From an uncultured Angelakisella sp. (GTDB taxonomy: Bacteria > Bacillota > Clostridia > Oscillospirales > Ruminococcaceae), in NCBI GenBank assembly GCA_937914895.1, contig CALGIL010000218.1, forward strand, positions 1 to 12,399: DNA of 12,399 nt, read 5' to 3'. The notes beneath the pieces are model-generated. The model was given only the letters and a program-made list of their open reading frames with translations. It did not search any database and was not told the origin of the DNA. Positions 1-7,549 of this stretch are shown piece by piece (position 1 is the first letter of the stretch; the number at the start of each line of letters is the position of its first letter). The translations under genes and the position numbers were made by a program.

Positions 1-1
1 C

Positions 2-613
2 CTGTACGCCCTGTGGGAGGCATGCGGCGCCGACGCGGCCCTGGCCTTCTTCCGGGACCGGCCGGAGGCGGCCATGCTCCTCTCCCTTGCGGAAAGCCAG
101 GCGCTGGCGCCAAGCTCCTCCGGCATGGGGCGGCTCTTTGACGCCGTGGCGGCCCTTGCGGGCCTGTGCCCGGTGGCGCGGTACGAGGGCGAGGCGGCCA
201 TTGCCCTGGAGCAGGCCATGGACGAAAGCGCCCAGGGGCGCTACGCCCTGGAGATTTCCGGCGGCCAGTGGGACTGGCGGCCCCTGGTGGGGGAGGTTTT
301 CCGGGATGTACAAAGGGGCGAAAGCGCCGGCGTCATCTCGGCCCGCTTCCACCGCGCCCTGTCGGACCTTACCGTCCGGGCGGCGCTGCCGGGCGAAGCC
401 GTTGTGCTCTCCGGCGGGGTGTTCCAAAATGCCCACCTGCTGGAGCTGTGCATTGCGGCCCTGGAGGCCAAAGGTTATCAAGTATTTGCCAACGAGCGCG
501 TGCCCGCCGGGGACGGCGGCATCAGCTACGGCCAGGCGGCTGTGGCGGCGGCGCGGATGAAGGGGGATGGAAGCGTTGTGTCTTGCGGTTCCGGGGACGA
601 TTACGTCCATTGA
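2..613 (+). CDS. hypF: HypF C-terminal part (carbamoyltransferase), 5'-truncated by window edge
   Basis: The last 203 residues of HypF, a protein usually about 750 residues long. HypF converts carbamoyl phosphate and ATP to a carbamoyl group and transfers it to the C-terminal cysteine of HypE, the first step toward the cyanide ligands of the NiFe site. The reading frame is open from the first bases of the window, so the gene begins upstream. Visible signatures are the C-terminal Kae1/YrdC-associated carbamoyltransferase motifs: ISGGQWDWRPLV, then LSGGVFQNAHLLE, and near the end VPAGDGGISYGQAAVAAAR, which matches the family pattern vPxnDGGislGQ. The stop (TGA at 611) lies inside hypC, giving a 38-base overlap with the TTG start preferred for hypC. 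The context, directly followed by hypC, hypD and hypE, fits a hyp operon. Assignment is confident; only the 5' part is missing. Confidence 0.93.
   Translation: MYALWEACGADAALAFFRDRPEAAMLLSLAESQALAPSSSGMGRLFDAVAALAGLCPVARYEGEAAIALEQAMDESAQGRYALEISGGQWDWRPLVGEVFRDVQRGESAGVISARFHRALSDLTVRAALPGEAVVLSGGVFQNAHLLELCIAALEAKGYQVFANERVPAGDGGISYGQAAVAAARMKGDGSVVSCGSGDDYVH
561..566 (+). promoter_or_regulatory. Shine-Dalgarno of hypC that decides the start
   Basis: AGGGGG sits directly against the ATG at 567 with no spacing, but 9 bases upstream of the in-frame TTG at 576. Normal SD spacing is about 5-9 bases, so the element supports TTG as the hypC start. It lies inside the end of hypF, so hypC translation is probably coupled to hypF. 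Confidence 0.6.
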
Positions 614-794
614 CGGAAAATACGGCGTCATCGATTACGGCGGCGTGTCCCGCCGGGCGGAGCTGATGCTGGTGCCACAGGCGGTCATTGGTGACAAGGT
701 ACTGGTCCACGCCGGCTTTGCTATCTCTGTGCTGGACGAAAAAGCCGCCGAAGAAATCTTCCGCGCCGTGGAGGAGACAAAGCTCTATGAATAA
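576..794 (+). CDS. hypC: HypC/HybG-family hydrogenase maturation chaperone (TTG start)
   Basis: A 72-residue HypC-family chaperone. HypC binds HypD and carries the Fe(CN)2CO unit to the hydrogenase large-subunit precursor. From the TTG at 576 the protein begins MCLAVPGTI, the canonical HypC start, in which Cys2 is exposed after methionine removal and is essential in the family. The ATG at 567 would add three residues (MEALCLAVPG), burying this cysteine, and has no SD spacing. TTG is therefore chosen on both protein and ribosome-site grounds. Other family features are the central segment ADLMLVPQ-like (AELMLVPQAVIGDKVLVHAGFA, split here as AELMLVPQ and GDKVLVHAGFA) and a short acidic C-terminus. 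It overlaps hypF by 38 bases and hypD by 8 bases, so the three are translationally coupled. Family assignment is very sure; the start is well supported but not proven. Confidence 0.93.
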   Translation: MCLAVPGTITSIDGKYGVIDYGGVSRRAELMLVPQAVIGDKVLVHAGFAISVLDEKAAEEIFRAVEETKLYE

Positions 795-1836
795 GCTCCT
801 CCACGCCCTTCGGGGCATGGACATTCCGCCCACCACCGTCATGGAGGTCTGCGGCACCCATACAAACGCCATTGCCCGCTTTGGCCTGCGGCAGCTTTTG
901 CCGCCGGGGATGCGGCTGATTTCGGGACCGGGCTGCCCGGTCTGCGTCACCGACGGCACCGACCTTGCCGCGGCGCTTTTTCTTGCCCATATGCCCGGGG
1001 TGGCGGTGTACAGCTTCGGCGATATGCTCCGGGTGCCGGCGGCGGGGGACAGCCTTTTGCGGGCCCGGGAGCTGGGGGCGGACGTGCGCATTGCGACCTC
1101 CCCCATGGATGCCCTGGAGGCGGCCCTTTCGGAGACGGATAAGGAGATTGTTTGGCTGGGGGTGGGCTTTGAGACCACCGCCCCCATGACCGCGGCCTTG
1201 CTCCTCCGCGCCCGGGAGGCCGGCGTGGGCAACCTCAGCGTGCTGTGCGCCCACAAGACCATGCCGGCGGCGCTGCGGTCGCTGCTGCGGGACAATCAGC
1301 GTGTGGACGCGCTGCTGTGCCCCGGCCATGTGGCCGCCATCACCGGAGCGGAGGACTTCCGCTTTGTGCCGGAGGAGCTCCGCATGCCTGCCGTCGTCGC
1401 CGGGTTTGAGCCGGAGGAGATTGCCCTTGCGCTGTTGCAGATTGCCCGGATGCGGCAGCGGGGCCAGGTGGAGCTTGCCAACTGCTACCCCGCGGCGGTG
1501 TCGGCGGAGGGAAACCCCGCCGCCAAAGCGCTGCTTACAGCGGTGTTTGAACCGGTGACCGCCCGCTGGCGGGGCCTGGGGGAGATTGCGGGCAGCGGCC
1601 TTGGGCTGCGCCGGGAGTTTGCCGGGTTTGACGCGCGCAGGCGCTTCGATTTGCCGGAGTTCCCGCCCGGGGAGGACGCGGCGGGCTGCCGCTGTGCCGA
1701 CTTGCTGCGCGGAGAGGCCGAGCCCCGCCAGTGTCCGCTGTTTGGCCGCGGGTGCACCCCCGACCGCCCGGCGGGGCCGTGCATGGTGTCCGCGGAGGGC
1801 GCCTGCGCGGCGGTATACCGATATGGAGGAAACTGA
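787..1836 (+). CDS. hypD: HypD, Fe-S scaffold for NiFe-site Fe(CN)2CO assembly
   Basis: A full-length HypD of 349 residues. HypD, with HypC, receives cyanide from HypE and holds the iron unit during assembly of the NiFe cofactor in the cytoplasm. Visible family motifs are EVCGTHT with Cys22, the central GPGCPVCVT with Cys50 and Cys53, CAHKTMPAAL, LCPGHVAAITG and NCYPAAVSAEGNPAA. The C-terminal cysteine-rich region contains CRCADLLRG, CPLFGRGCTP and GPCMVSAEGACAAVYRY and supplies the [4Fe-4S] ligands. The start ATG at 787 overlaps the end of hypC by 8 bases. An upstream in-frame ATG at 688 would add residues unlike HypD and lies deep inside hypC, so it was not chosen. The stop overlaps the hypE start by one base (TGATG). 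Nothing is missing from the expected motif set. Confidence 0.96.
   Translation: MNKLLHALRGMDIPPTTVMEVCGTHTNAIARFGLRQLLPPGMRLISGPGCPVCVTDGTDLAAALFLAHMPGVAVYSFGDMLRVPAAGDSLLRARELGADVRIATSPMDALEAALSETDKEIVWLGVGFETTAPMTAALLLRAREAGVGNLSVLCAHKTMPAALRSLLRDNQRVDALLCPGHVAAITGAEDFRFVPEELRMPAVVAGFEPEEIALALLQIARMRQRGQVELANCYPAAVSAEGNPAAKALLTAVFEPVTARWRGLGEIAGSGLGLRREFAGFDARRRFDLPEFPPGEDAAGCRCADLLRGEAEPRQCPLFGRGCTPDRPAGPCMVSAEGACAAVYRYGGN
1825..1830 (+). promoter_or_regulatory. Shine-Dalgarno of hypE
   Basis: GGAGGA, 5 bases before the ATG at 1836 and inside the last codons of hypD. It fixes the hypE start at 1836 rather than at the in-frame ATG at 1731. Confidence 0.6.
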
Positions 1837-2834
1837 TGGATAACGAAATTTCCCTTTCCCACGGCGCGGGGGGCGAGGCCTACCGTGAGCTTGTGCAGGA
1901 GGTATTTCTGCCGGCCTACGGCTCCCCGGAGCTTTTGGAGCTGGGCGATTCGGCCCTGGTGGAGGGCGCGGCAAAGCTTGCCTTTACCACCGACGGCTTT
2001 GTGGTCACCCCTCTGGAGTTCCCCGGCGGGGACGTGGGCAGCCTTGCGGTTTCGGGGACGGTCAACGACCTTGCCGTCTCGGGGGCGGTGCCCCGGTACC
2101 TCAGCGTCTCCATGATTCTGGAGGCGGGACTGCCCGTCGAGGTCCTCCGGCGGGTGGCGCAGTCCATTGCCCGCACGGCGCGGGCGGCGGGGGTGCGGGT
2201 GGTCACCGGCGACACCAAGGTGGTGGAAAAAGGCCGCGGGGACGGTATCTACATCACCACCGCCGGGGTGGGCACCCTGGACGGCGGGTGGGAGCTTCCG
2301 CCCCAGCGGGTGGAGGCGGGGGATGCCCTTATTGTCTCTGGCCCCATTGCCAGCCACGGCATGGCGGTTATGGCCGCTCGGGAAAAGCTGGACTTTGCGC
2401 CGCCCATCCTCAGCGACGCAAGGCCCCTGGGCGGCGTGGTGCGCGCGGCGCTGGAAACAGGGCTGCCGGTGCGCGCCCTGCGGGACCCAACCCGGGGCGG
2501 CCTTGGCGCCACGCTGTGCGAATGGGCCCGCGATGAAATCGATATTGTGGTGGAGGAAGCGCGCCTGCCGGTGTTGCCGGGGGTGGCGGCGGCCTGCCGC
2601 CTGCTGGGCATCGAGCCCATGTTTGTGGCCAACGAGGGCGTGTTTTTGCTCTCGGCGCCGGAGGAGCATGCGGGGGCGCTGCTGCAGGCGCTGTGCGGGC
2701 ACCCGGACGGGCGCCACGCGGAAATCATAGGAAAAGCTGTGGCGGGCAAGGGACAAGTGCTGCTGGAGACGGAACTGGGTACGCGCAGGCGCGTGCTGAT
2801 GCCCCGGGGCGAGATTCTGCCGCGCATCTGCTAA
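1836..2834 (+). CDS. hypE: HypE, carbamoyl-phosphate-derived cyanide synthesis protein
   Basis: A full-length HypE of 332 residues, of the PurM/AIRS-like ATP-binding superfamily. HypE accepts the carbamoyl group from HypF on its C-terminal cysteine, dehydrates it with ATP to a thiocyanate and passes CN to the HypC-HypD iron complex. Visible signatures are an N-terminal LSHGAGGEAYREL, TTDGFVVTPLEFPGGDVG, VSGTVNDLAVSGAVPRYLS, VVTGDTKVVEKG, RDPTRGGLGATLCEWA and the terminal PRIC, residues 329-332, in which Cys332 is the expected modified residue. The start overlaps hypD by one base and has GGAGGA 5 bases upstream. The protein is intact to its last catalytic residue. The first hydrogenase structural gene follows after 12 bases, so maturation and structural genes are probably one transcript. 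Confidence 0.96.
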   Translation: MDNEISLSHGAGGEAYRELVQEVFLPAYGSPELLELGDSALVEGAAKLAFTTDGFVVTPLEFPGGDVGSLAVSGTVNDLAVSGAVPRYLSVSMILEAGLPVEVLRRVAQSIARTARAAGVRVVTGDTKVVEKGRGDGIYITTAGVGTLDGGWELPPQRVEAGDALIVSGPIASHGMAVMAAREKLDFAPPILSDARPLGGVVRAALETGLPVRALRDPTRGGLGATLCEWARDEIDIVVEEARLPVLPGVAAACRLLGIEPMFVANEGVFLLSAPEEHAGALLQALCGHPDGRHAEIIGKAVAGKGQVLLETELGTRRRVLMPRGEILPRIC

Positions 2835-2835
2835 T

Positions 2836-2840
2836 GGAGG
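2836..2840 (+). promoter_or_regulatory. Shine-Dalgarno of first antiporter-like subunit
   Basis: GGAGG, 6 bases before the ATG at 2847, in the 12-base gap after hypE. The short gap leaves no room for a promoter or terminator between the maturation and structural genes. Confidence 0.55.
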
Positions 2841-2846
2841 AAATTT

Positions 2847-4256
2847 ATGGTTCTGTTAATCTGCATTGGGACGCCGCTGCTGGGCGCGTTCCTGCTGCCG
2901 CTGCTGGGAAAGCGCAGCGCAAAACTGCGAAACGGCACATCCCTTGCACTTGTGCTGGTGTCCCTTGTCTGTGCGGGTCTGCTGACCGCCGCCGTGGTGC
3001 GGGGCCAGGCCCCGTCGCTGCGCATGGAGCTGCCCCTGGGGCTCAGCCTGGGCCTTAAGGCGGACGCCCTGTCGGTCTTTATGGCCCTTACCTCCTGCGC
3101 GGTGACGGCGGCCATCATCATCTATTCCATGGGCTATATGAAGCATTATGACCATCTGGGCGAGTTTTATATGATGGTTACGTTCTTCCTGGGTGCCATG
3201 ATGGGCCTGGTGTTTTCCACCAGCTTGATGGAGGTTTACCTGTTCTGGGAGTTTTCGTCGCTGTGCAGCTGGCGTCTCATCGGCTTCTACCGCGACCCGG
3301 AATCCAACCGGCGGGCCAACAAGGCCTTCATCATCACCGTGCTGGGCGCCCTTATGATGCTGCTGGGCTTTCTTGGCATCTACGGCGCCACCGGCACCTT
3401 TGATATGGAGGCCCTGCGGGGCGTGGGGCTGCCCACCTGGGCGACGGCGTTGGTGCTGGTGGGCATTCTGTCCAAATCCGCCACCTTTCCGCTGCACAGC
3501 TGGCTGCCGGACGCGGGCATCGCGCCCTCGCCGGTTTCCTCCCTGCTCCACGCGGCGGTGCTGGTCAAAATCGGCGTCTACTTTTACGCCCGGCTCTTTG
3601 TGGTCACCGCGGTCGTCGCCCCGGTGTTCCATGTGGCCGTGCCGGTTATCGCCGCCGTTTCGGCCCTTATTTCGGCCGGCTGCGCCATGGTGGAGACGGA
3701 CCTCAAGCGGGTGGTGGCCTATTCCACCATCAGCCAGCTGGCGTTTATGCTCCTGGGGCTTTCCTGCGGCTCCCGCACGGCCTTTGTGGGCGGGATGCTC
3801 TACATCATGACCCACAGCGTCGCCAAGGCGGGGCTGTTCCTCTGCTGCGGCATTGTGGAGCACACCGTGCACACCAAGGACATCACCAAAATGGGCGGCC
3901 TTGTAAAGGTCATGCCGGTGACGGCGGCGGCCTTCATGCTCTCGGCCCTGTCGGTGATGGGCATCCCGCCTTTCTCCGGCTTCTTCGCCAAGTATCTGGT
4001 CATCTCCGGCGCGGTGGAGGCCGGGCAGCCGCTGGTGGCCGCGGTGTTCATCCTGGGCGCGGTGATGACGGTGCTGTATCTCCTCCGCCTGTTCCGGATG
4101 GTGTTTTTGGGCAGCTGCACCTTCCCGGAGGTGCGGGAGGGCTCGCCCGCCATGCTGGGGGCGGCCGTGGGCCTTGCGTCCCTCTCCCTGCTGCTGGGCT
4201 TTGTCATGGCCTGGCCGTCGGCCCTGGCCACCATGATTGGAGGTGCCGCGCTATGA
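2847..4256 (+). CDS. Antiporter-like membrane subunit 1 (NuoL/M/N, MrpA/D family) of group 4 hydrogenase
   Basis: A 469-residue polytopic membrane protein of the proton-conducting (Proton_antipo_M) family shared by complex I, Mrp antiporters and group 4 hydrogenases. It is expected to move H+ or Na+ across the membrane in response to electron transfer in the hydrogenase core. The channel residues of the family are visible: Glu135 in YLFWEFSS, Lys210 in GILSKSATFPLHSWLPDA, Lys241 in AVLVKIGVYFYARL and Lys382 in SGFFAKYLVISG. The helix-breaking segment LKRVVAYSTISQLAF and THSVAKAGLFL are also present. The start ATG has GGAGG 6 bases upstream. The last four bases overlap the next gene (ATGA). 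The length is like NuoN, NuoM or MrpD, without the NuoL C-terminal tail. Family is sure; which of L, M or N it corresponds to cannot be decided by eye. Confidence 0.9.
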   Translation: MVLLICIGTPLLGAFLLPLLGKRSAKLRNGTSLALVLVSLVCAGLLTAAVVRGQAPSLRMELPLGLSLGLKADALSVFMALTSCAVTAAIIIYSMGYMKHYDHLGEFYMMVTFFLGAMMGLVFSTSLMEVYLFWEFSSLCSWRLIGFYRDPESNRRANKAFIITVLGALMMLLGFLGIYGATGTFDMEALRGVGLPTWATALVLVGILSKSATFPLHSWLPDAGIAPSPVSSLLHAAVLVKIGVYFYARLFVVTAVVAPVFHVAVPVIAAVSALISAGCAMVETDLKRVVAYSTISQLAFMLLGLSCGSRTAFVGGMLYIMTHSVAKAGLFLCCGIVEHTVHTKDITKMGGLVKVMPVTAAAFMLSALSVMGIPPFSGFFAKYLVISGAVEAGQPLVAAVFILGAVMTVLYLLRLFRMVFLGSCTFPEVREGSPAMLGAAVGLASLSLLLGFVMAWPSALATMIGGAAL

Positions 4257-6064
4257 TGCTGTGGCTGTTCATCCTGCCCCTTGGGGCCGGCTGCCTTTTG
4301 TGGCTTTTCCGCCGGAACTACGCCCTGAGCCTTGTGCTGGCGCTGGGCTTTTCCGCCGCGCATTTTGCCGTGGCGTACCTGCTGTGCCAGGCGGGCGCGG
4401 ACATCAGCTATTCCTTTGCGCCCTACGGCTTTGGGCTGTGGTTTCGCGCCGACGCCATCGCCCAGCTGTACCTGCTCCTTTCGGCAGGGATGTTTATATT
4501 GCTGGCGCTTTACACCACCGGCTTCTGCCGGGATAAAAGCTGGGGCGGGGCCTATCAGTTCTGCCTGTGGGTCAGCCTTGCCATGCTGGACGGCGCCCTG
4601 CTGTCCGACCACCTGGCACTGACGCTGTTTTTCTGGGAAGGACTTTTGTGCACCCTGTTTGGAATGCTGCTGCTGCGCAACACCGAAAAGCCCCAGACGG
4701 CCATTAAGGCGCTGACGGTTGCCGGCACGGCGGACCTGCTGCTGATGCTGGGCATCGCCCTGACCATTCATGCCGCGGGCACCGCCCGCCTCAGCGAGAT
4801 GCACCACCTGCCCATTTCCGGCTGGGGCGCGGTGGGCTGCGCATGCCTCCTGGCCGGGTCCCTGGGCAAGGCGGGCTGCGTGCCCTTCCATTCGTGGATA
4901 CCCGACGCGGCGGCCGACGCGCCCACGCCGTTTTTGGCGGCGTTTCCCGGGTCCCTGGAAAAGATCGCGGGCATCAGCCTTGCCTCCCGCATTGTTACCG
5001 GCCTTTACGACTTCCACCACGGGTCGGCCGCCAGCATCTGCGTGATGACTGTCGGCGCCGTGACGCTGCTGTACGGCGTCTCCATGGCGCTCATCCAAAA
5101 GGACATGAAGCGCCTCCTATCCTGGCACGCCATCTCCCAGGTGGGCTACATCGTCCTGGGGCTGGGCTCCGGGGTGGCGGTGGGCGTGGCCGGCGGTGTG
5201 TACCACCTGCTTAACAACGTCCTTTACAAATCCGGCCTGTTTATGGCGGCGGGTATCCTGGAGCGGCAGGCGGGCACCACCGACCTGCACAACCTGGGGG
5301 GCCTGGGCAGAAAGCTGCCCCTGACCACCGTCAGCACCATTATCTTTGCGCTGTCCATCGCCGGTTTTCCCGGCACCAACGGCTTTACCTCCAAGGAGCT
5401 CATCTTTGACGCCGCCCTGGAGATTCACCCGGCCTTTTATATCGCGGCCCTTGTGGGCGCGTTTATGACGGCGGCGTCATTTTTAAAGCTCACCCGCTCG
5501 GCGTTTTTTGGTAAATTTGCCGCGCCCCAAAAGGATGTCCGCGAGGCGGGGCCCGCGGCGCTGCTCCCCACGGTGCTGCTGGCGGCGGGCTGCCTTGTGT
5601 GTGCGTTCTTCCCCGTGCTGCCCCTGGACAAATGGATCGGCGGGGCCTATGGCTTTGAGGAATCCTTTGCCGCCATGCCCAAATCGCCGGTTTTGGTGGG
5701 CCTGTCCTGCGGCGTCCTGGCCCTGGCGGTGCTGGACCATGTCTATGGCAGCCGCAAGGAGGGCTCCGCCCTGAAAGCGGCGGACCACCTGCACTACGCG
5801 CCGGGCATGAAGCAGTACTACGCCTGCGCCGAGCGCGGGGCGCTGGACCCCTACCGCTGGCTGATGGGCGGGGTGGACGCCTTCTCCCGGGGCTGCGCAT
5901 GGGTGGAAAGCGGCGTCTCGTGGCTGTGCGACACGGGCATTCCCGGTGCGGTAAGGAACATTGGCGATACGCTGTCGCGCTTTAATACCGGGAGCCTGTC
6001 GCGCTATCTGGCGCTGGCGGTCTGCGGCCTTGTCGCGGTGGGGTTCATCTTTTATTTGGCCTGA
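4253..6064 (+). CDS. Antiporter-like membrane subunit 2 with NuoL-like C-terminal tail (HyfB/HycC/NuoL type)
   Basis: A 603-residue antiporter-family subunit. Channel residues are Glu129 in FFWEGLL, Lys206 in GSLGKAGCVPFHSWIPDA, Lys237 in GSLEKIAGISL and Lys381 in GFTSKELIFDA; DMKRLLSWHAISQVGYI is the conserved segment around helix 9-10. About 130 residues extend beyond the antiporter core. They comprise a hydrophobic helix at 478-497, a mostly polar stretch at about 512-583 containing ERGALDPYRWLMGGVDAFSR, and a last hydrophobic helix at 584-602. This order resembles the NuoL layout of penultimate helix, lateral helix and anchoring helix. That reading is inference from hydropathy and local pattern. 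The ATG at 4253 overlaps the previous stop by 4 bases and has GGAGGT 8 bases upstream; an ATG at 4256 is a possible alternative. Probably the distal or bracing pump subunit. Confidence 0.9.
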   Translation: MMLWLFILPLGAGCLLWLFRRNYALSLVLALGFSAAHFAVAYLLCQAGADISYSFAPYGFGLWFRADAIAQLYLLLSAGMFILLALYTTGFCRDKSWGGAYQFCLWVSLAMLDGALLSDHLALTLFFWEGLLCTLFGMLLLRNTEKPQTAIKALTVAGTADLLLMLGIALTIHAAGTARLSEMHHLPISGWGAVGCACLLAGSLGKAGCVPFHSWIPDAAADAPTPFLAAFPGSLEKIAGISLASRIVTGLYDFHHGSAASICVMTVGAVTLLYGVSMALIQKDMKRLLSWHAISQVGYIVLGLGSGVAVGVAGGVYHLLNNVLYKSGLFMAAGILERQAGTTDLHNLGGLGRKLPLTTVSTIIFALSIAGFPGTNGFTSKELIFDAALEIHPAFYIAALVGAFMTAASFLKLTRSAFFGKFAAPQKDVREAGPAALLPTVLLAAGCLVCAFFPVLPLDKWIGGAYGFEESFAAMPKSPVLVGLSCGVLALAVLDHVYGSRKEGSALKAADHLHYAPGMKQYYACAERGALDPYRWLMGGVDAFSRGCAWVESGVSWLCDTGIPGAVRNIGDTLSRFNTGSLSRYLALAVCGLVAVGFIFYLA

Positions 6065-6074
6065 GGGGGGAGGG
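6065..6074 (+). promoter_or_regulatory. Purine-rich ribosome site of antiporter-like subunit 3
   Basis: A run of G with one A (GGGGGGAGGG) just after the previous stop. Its AGGG end is 6 bases from the ATG at 6081 but touches the ATG at 6075, which favours the later start. The difference is two residues (Met-Arg). Confidence 0.5.
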
Positions 6075-6080
6075 ATGCGC

Positions 6081-7535
6081 ATGTTAAGCGTTTGCGCACA
6101 TGGATTTATTCTGGCGCCCATTGCCGTGGTGCTGATTTACAACCTGCTTGGCCGCGACTTTGCCCGGCGGCACTTTGTGTGGTTTGCCGGCGCGGGCACG
6201 GTTTGGCAGCTGGGATCGGCCTTTGCGGCCTTTGCGCTGCTTTGGCGTACGGGTGGGGGCAGCTACCGCTTTTCGATTTTTTGGGATATGCGCGCGCCGG
6301 GGGCGGCTTACTTTGAGCTGAGTACGCTGAAGGTGTTTTTGCTGCTGATGATTGGGCTGGTAAGCCTGGTGTCGGTGCTGGTGGCCAGGCAGACCATCGA
6401 CGCCAACCGCTCGTCGTACGCGAATCTTTTGATGATTCTGATGCTGGGCATGAACGGCATGCTGCTGGTTACGGACCTGTTCTCGCTGTATGTGTTCATG
6501 GAGGTCACCGGCATCTGCTGCTTTGTGATGATCGCCATGTTCCGTTCCCGCGCGGACCTGGAGGGCGCCTTTAAGTATCTGGTGATGTCGGAGATGGCCA
6601 GCATCTTTTTGCTGACGGGGTTTGCGTTTTTGTTTATGCGCACCGGATCCCTGCGCTATGAGGACCTGCAGGGCCTTACAGCCACAGGCGGCCTCCTGGA
6701 GGATCGGCTGGTGGGGGTGGCCATGGTGCTGCTGCTGTCGGGCTTTTCCATCAAAACCGGCGCGGTGCCCTTTCACAGCTGGCTGCCGGATGCCCACCAA
6801 AGCGCGGACACATCGGTTTCGGTGCTGCTGTCCGGCATTGTCATCAAAATTGCCGGCGTCTATGGGCTCATGACCGTCTGCCGCCTGTTCGAAGGGTTTT
6901 CGTCCATGCGCACGGTGCTGGCGGTCCTTGGTGCGGTCAGCATTCTGGCCGGCGCGCTGCTGGCCGCGCGCCAGGGGCACTTTAAGCGTGTGGTGGCCTA
7001 TTCCAGCGTGTCCCAGATGGGCTACATCCTGCTGGCCCTGTCCACCGGCACGACGCTGGGGCTTATTGGCGCCCTTGCCCATATCCTAAGCCACGCGGTC
7101 TTTAAAACGACGCTGTTTGCCAACGCCGCCGCCCTGCACGAGCAGGCCGGCACCCTGGAGCTGGACGAGATGGGGGGCCTGGAGGAGCGCATGCCCAAGA
7201 CCGCGCTGTCCTCGGTCATTGCGTTTTTGTCCCTGGCGGGCATCCCGCCCACCCTGGGCTTTTGGTCCAAGCTGCTCATTCTGCTGGCCCTTTGGCAAAG
7301 CGGAAAGCAGGGGCTGGCCGCGTTTGCGCTGCTGGCCAGCATCTTTACCTCGGCCTATATGCTCCGGCTGCAAAAAAAGGCGTTTTTCGGCCATATCCGC
7401 GACTCGCTGACCGACGTGCGCGAAGCCACCGGCACGGTGCTGGCGGCGGAGCTGCTGCTGACGGCGCTGACGGTCCTGATTGGCTGTGCCTATCCGTTTA
7501 TCCTGTCCGCCCTTGGCGCCCAGGGACTATTGTAA
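6081..7535 (+). CDS. Antiporter-like membrane subunit 3 (NuoM/N, HyfD/HyfF, MrpD-type)
   Basis: A 484-residue polytopic subunit of the same ion-translocating family as the two preceding proteins but clearly different in sequence, so the complex has three putative pump subunits, as in complex I. Family residues are Glu141 in LYVFMEVTGICC, Lys225 in GFSIKTGAVPFHSWLPDAHQ, Lys256 in SGIVIKIAGVYGL and Lys397 in LGFWSKLLILL. HFKRVVAYSSVSQMGYIL and HILSHAVFKTTLF are also conserved. AHQSADTSVSVLLSG after HSWLPD resembles the MrpD/NuoM version of this segment. ATG 6081 is preferred over ATG 6075 from SD spacing. The stop TAA at 7533 is 14 bases before the next start, within which a G-rich SD occurs. 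Expected location is the membrane arm next to the NuoK/NuoJ-like subunits encoded immediately downstream. Confidence 0.9.
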   Translation: MLSVCAHGFILAPIAVVLIYNLLGRDFARRHFVWFAGAGTVWQLGSAFAAFALLWRTGGGSYRFSIFWDMRAPGAAYFELSTLKVFLLLMIGLVSLVSVLVARQTIDANRSSYANLLMILMLGMNGMLLVTDLFSLYVFMEVTGICCFVMIAMFRSRADLEGAFKYLVMSEMASIFLLTGFAFLFMRTGSLRYEDLQGLTATGGLLEDRLVGVAMVLLLSGFSIKTGAVPFHSWLPDAHQSADTSVSVLLSGIVIKIAGVYGLMTVCRLFEGFSSMRTVLAVLGAVSILAGALLAARQGHFKRVVAYSSVSQMGYILLALSTGTTLGLIGALAHILSHAVFKTTLFANAAALHEQAGTLELDEMGGLEERMPKTALSSVIAFLSLAGIPPTLGFWSKLLILLALWQSGKQGLAAFALLASIFTSAYMLRLQKKAFFGHIRDSLTDVREATGTVLAAELLLTALTVLIGCAYPFILSALGAQGLL

Positions 7536-7541
7536 GGGGGG
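7535..7541 (+). promoter_or_regulatory. Shine-Dalgarno of NuoJ-like gene
   Basis: AGGGGGG, 8 bases before the ATG at 7550, beginning at the last base of the preceding stop codon. Confidence 0.5.
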
Positions 7542-7549
7542 AAAAGTGT

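Noticed and set aside
567..575. ATG start of hypC
   Set aside because: It touches the SD sequence with no spacing and would bury the conserved Cys2; TTG at 576 is preferred.
522..1295. Long open frames on the minus strand opposite hyp genes, and similar ones opposite the membrane genes (for example 721-1974, 1485-2756, 2856-3872, 3800-5098)
   Set aside because: They lie antisense to well-recognised genes, have low-complexity Arg/Gly/His/Gln-rich translations typical of G+C-rich shadow frames, and show no family motif.
2834..3058. Alternative plus-strand start at the TAATGG after hypE (MEEIYGSVNL...)
   Set aside because: It overlaps the SD of the clear antiporter gene at 2847 and its translation becomes Ala/Arg-rich without family similarity.
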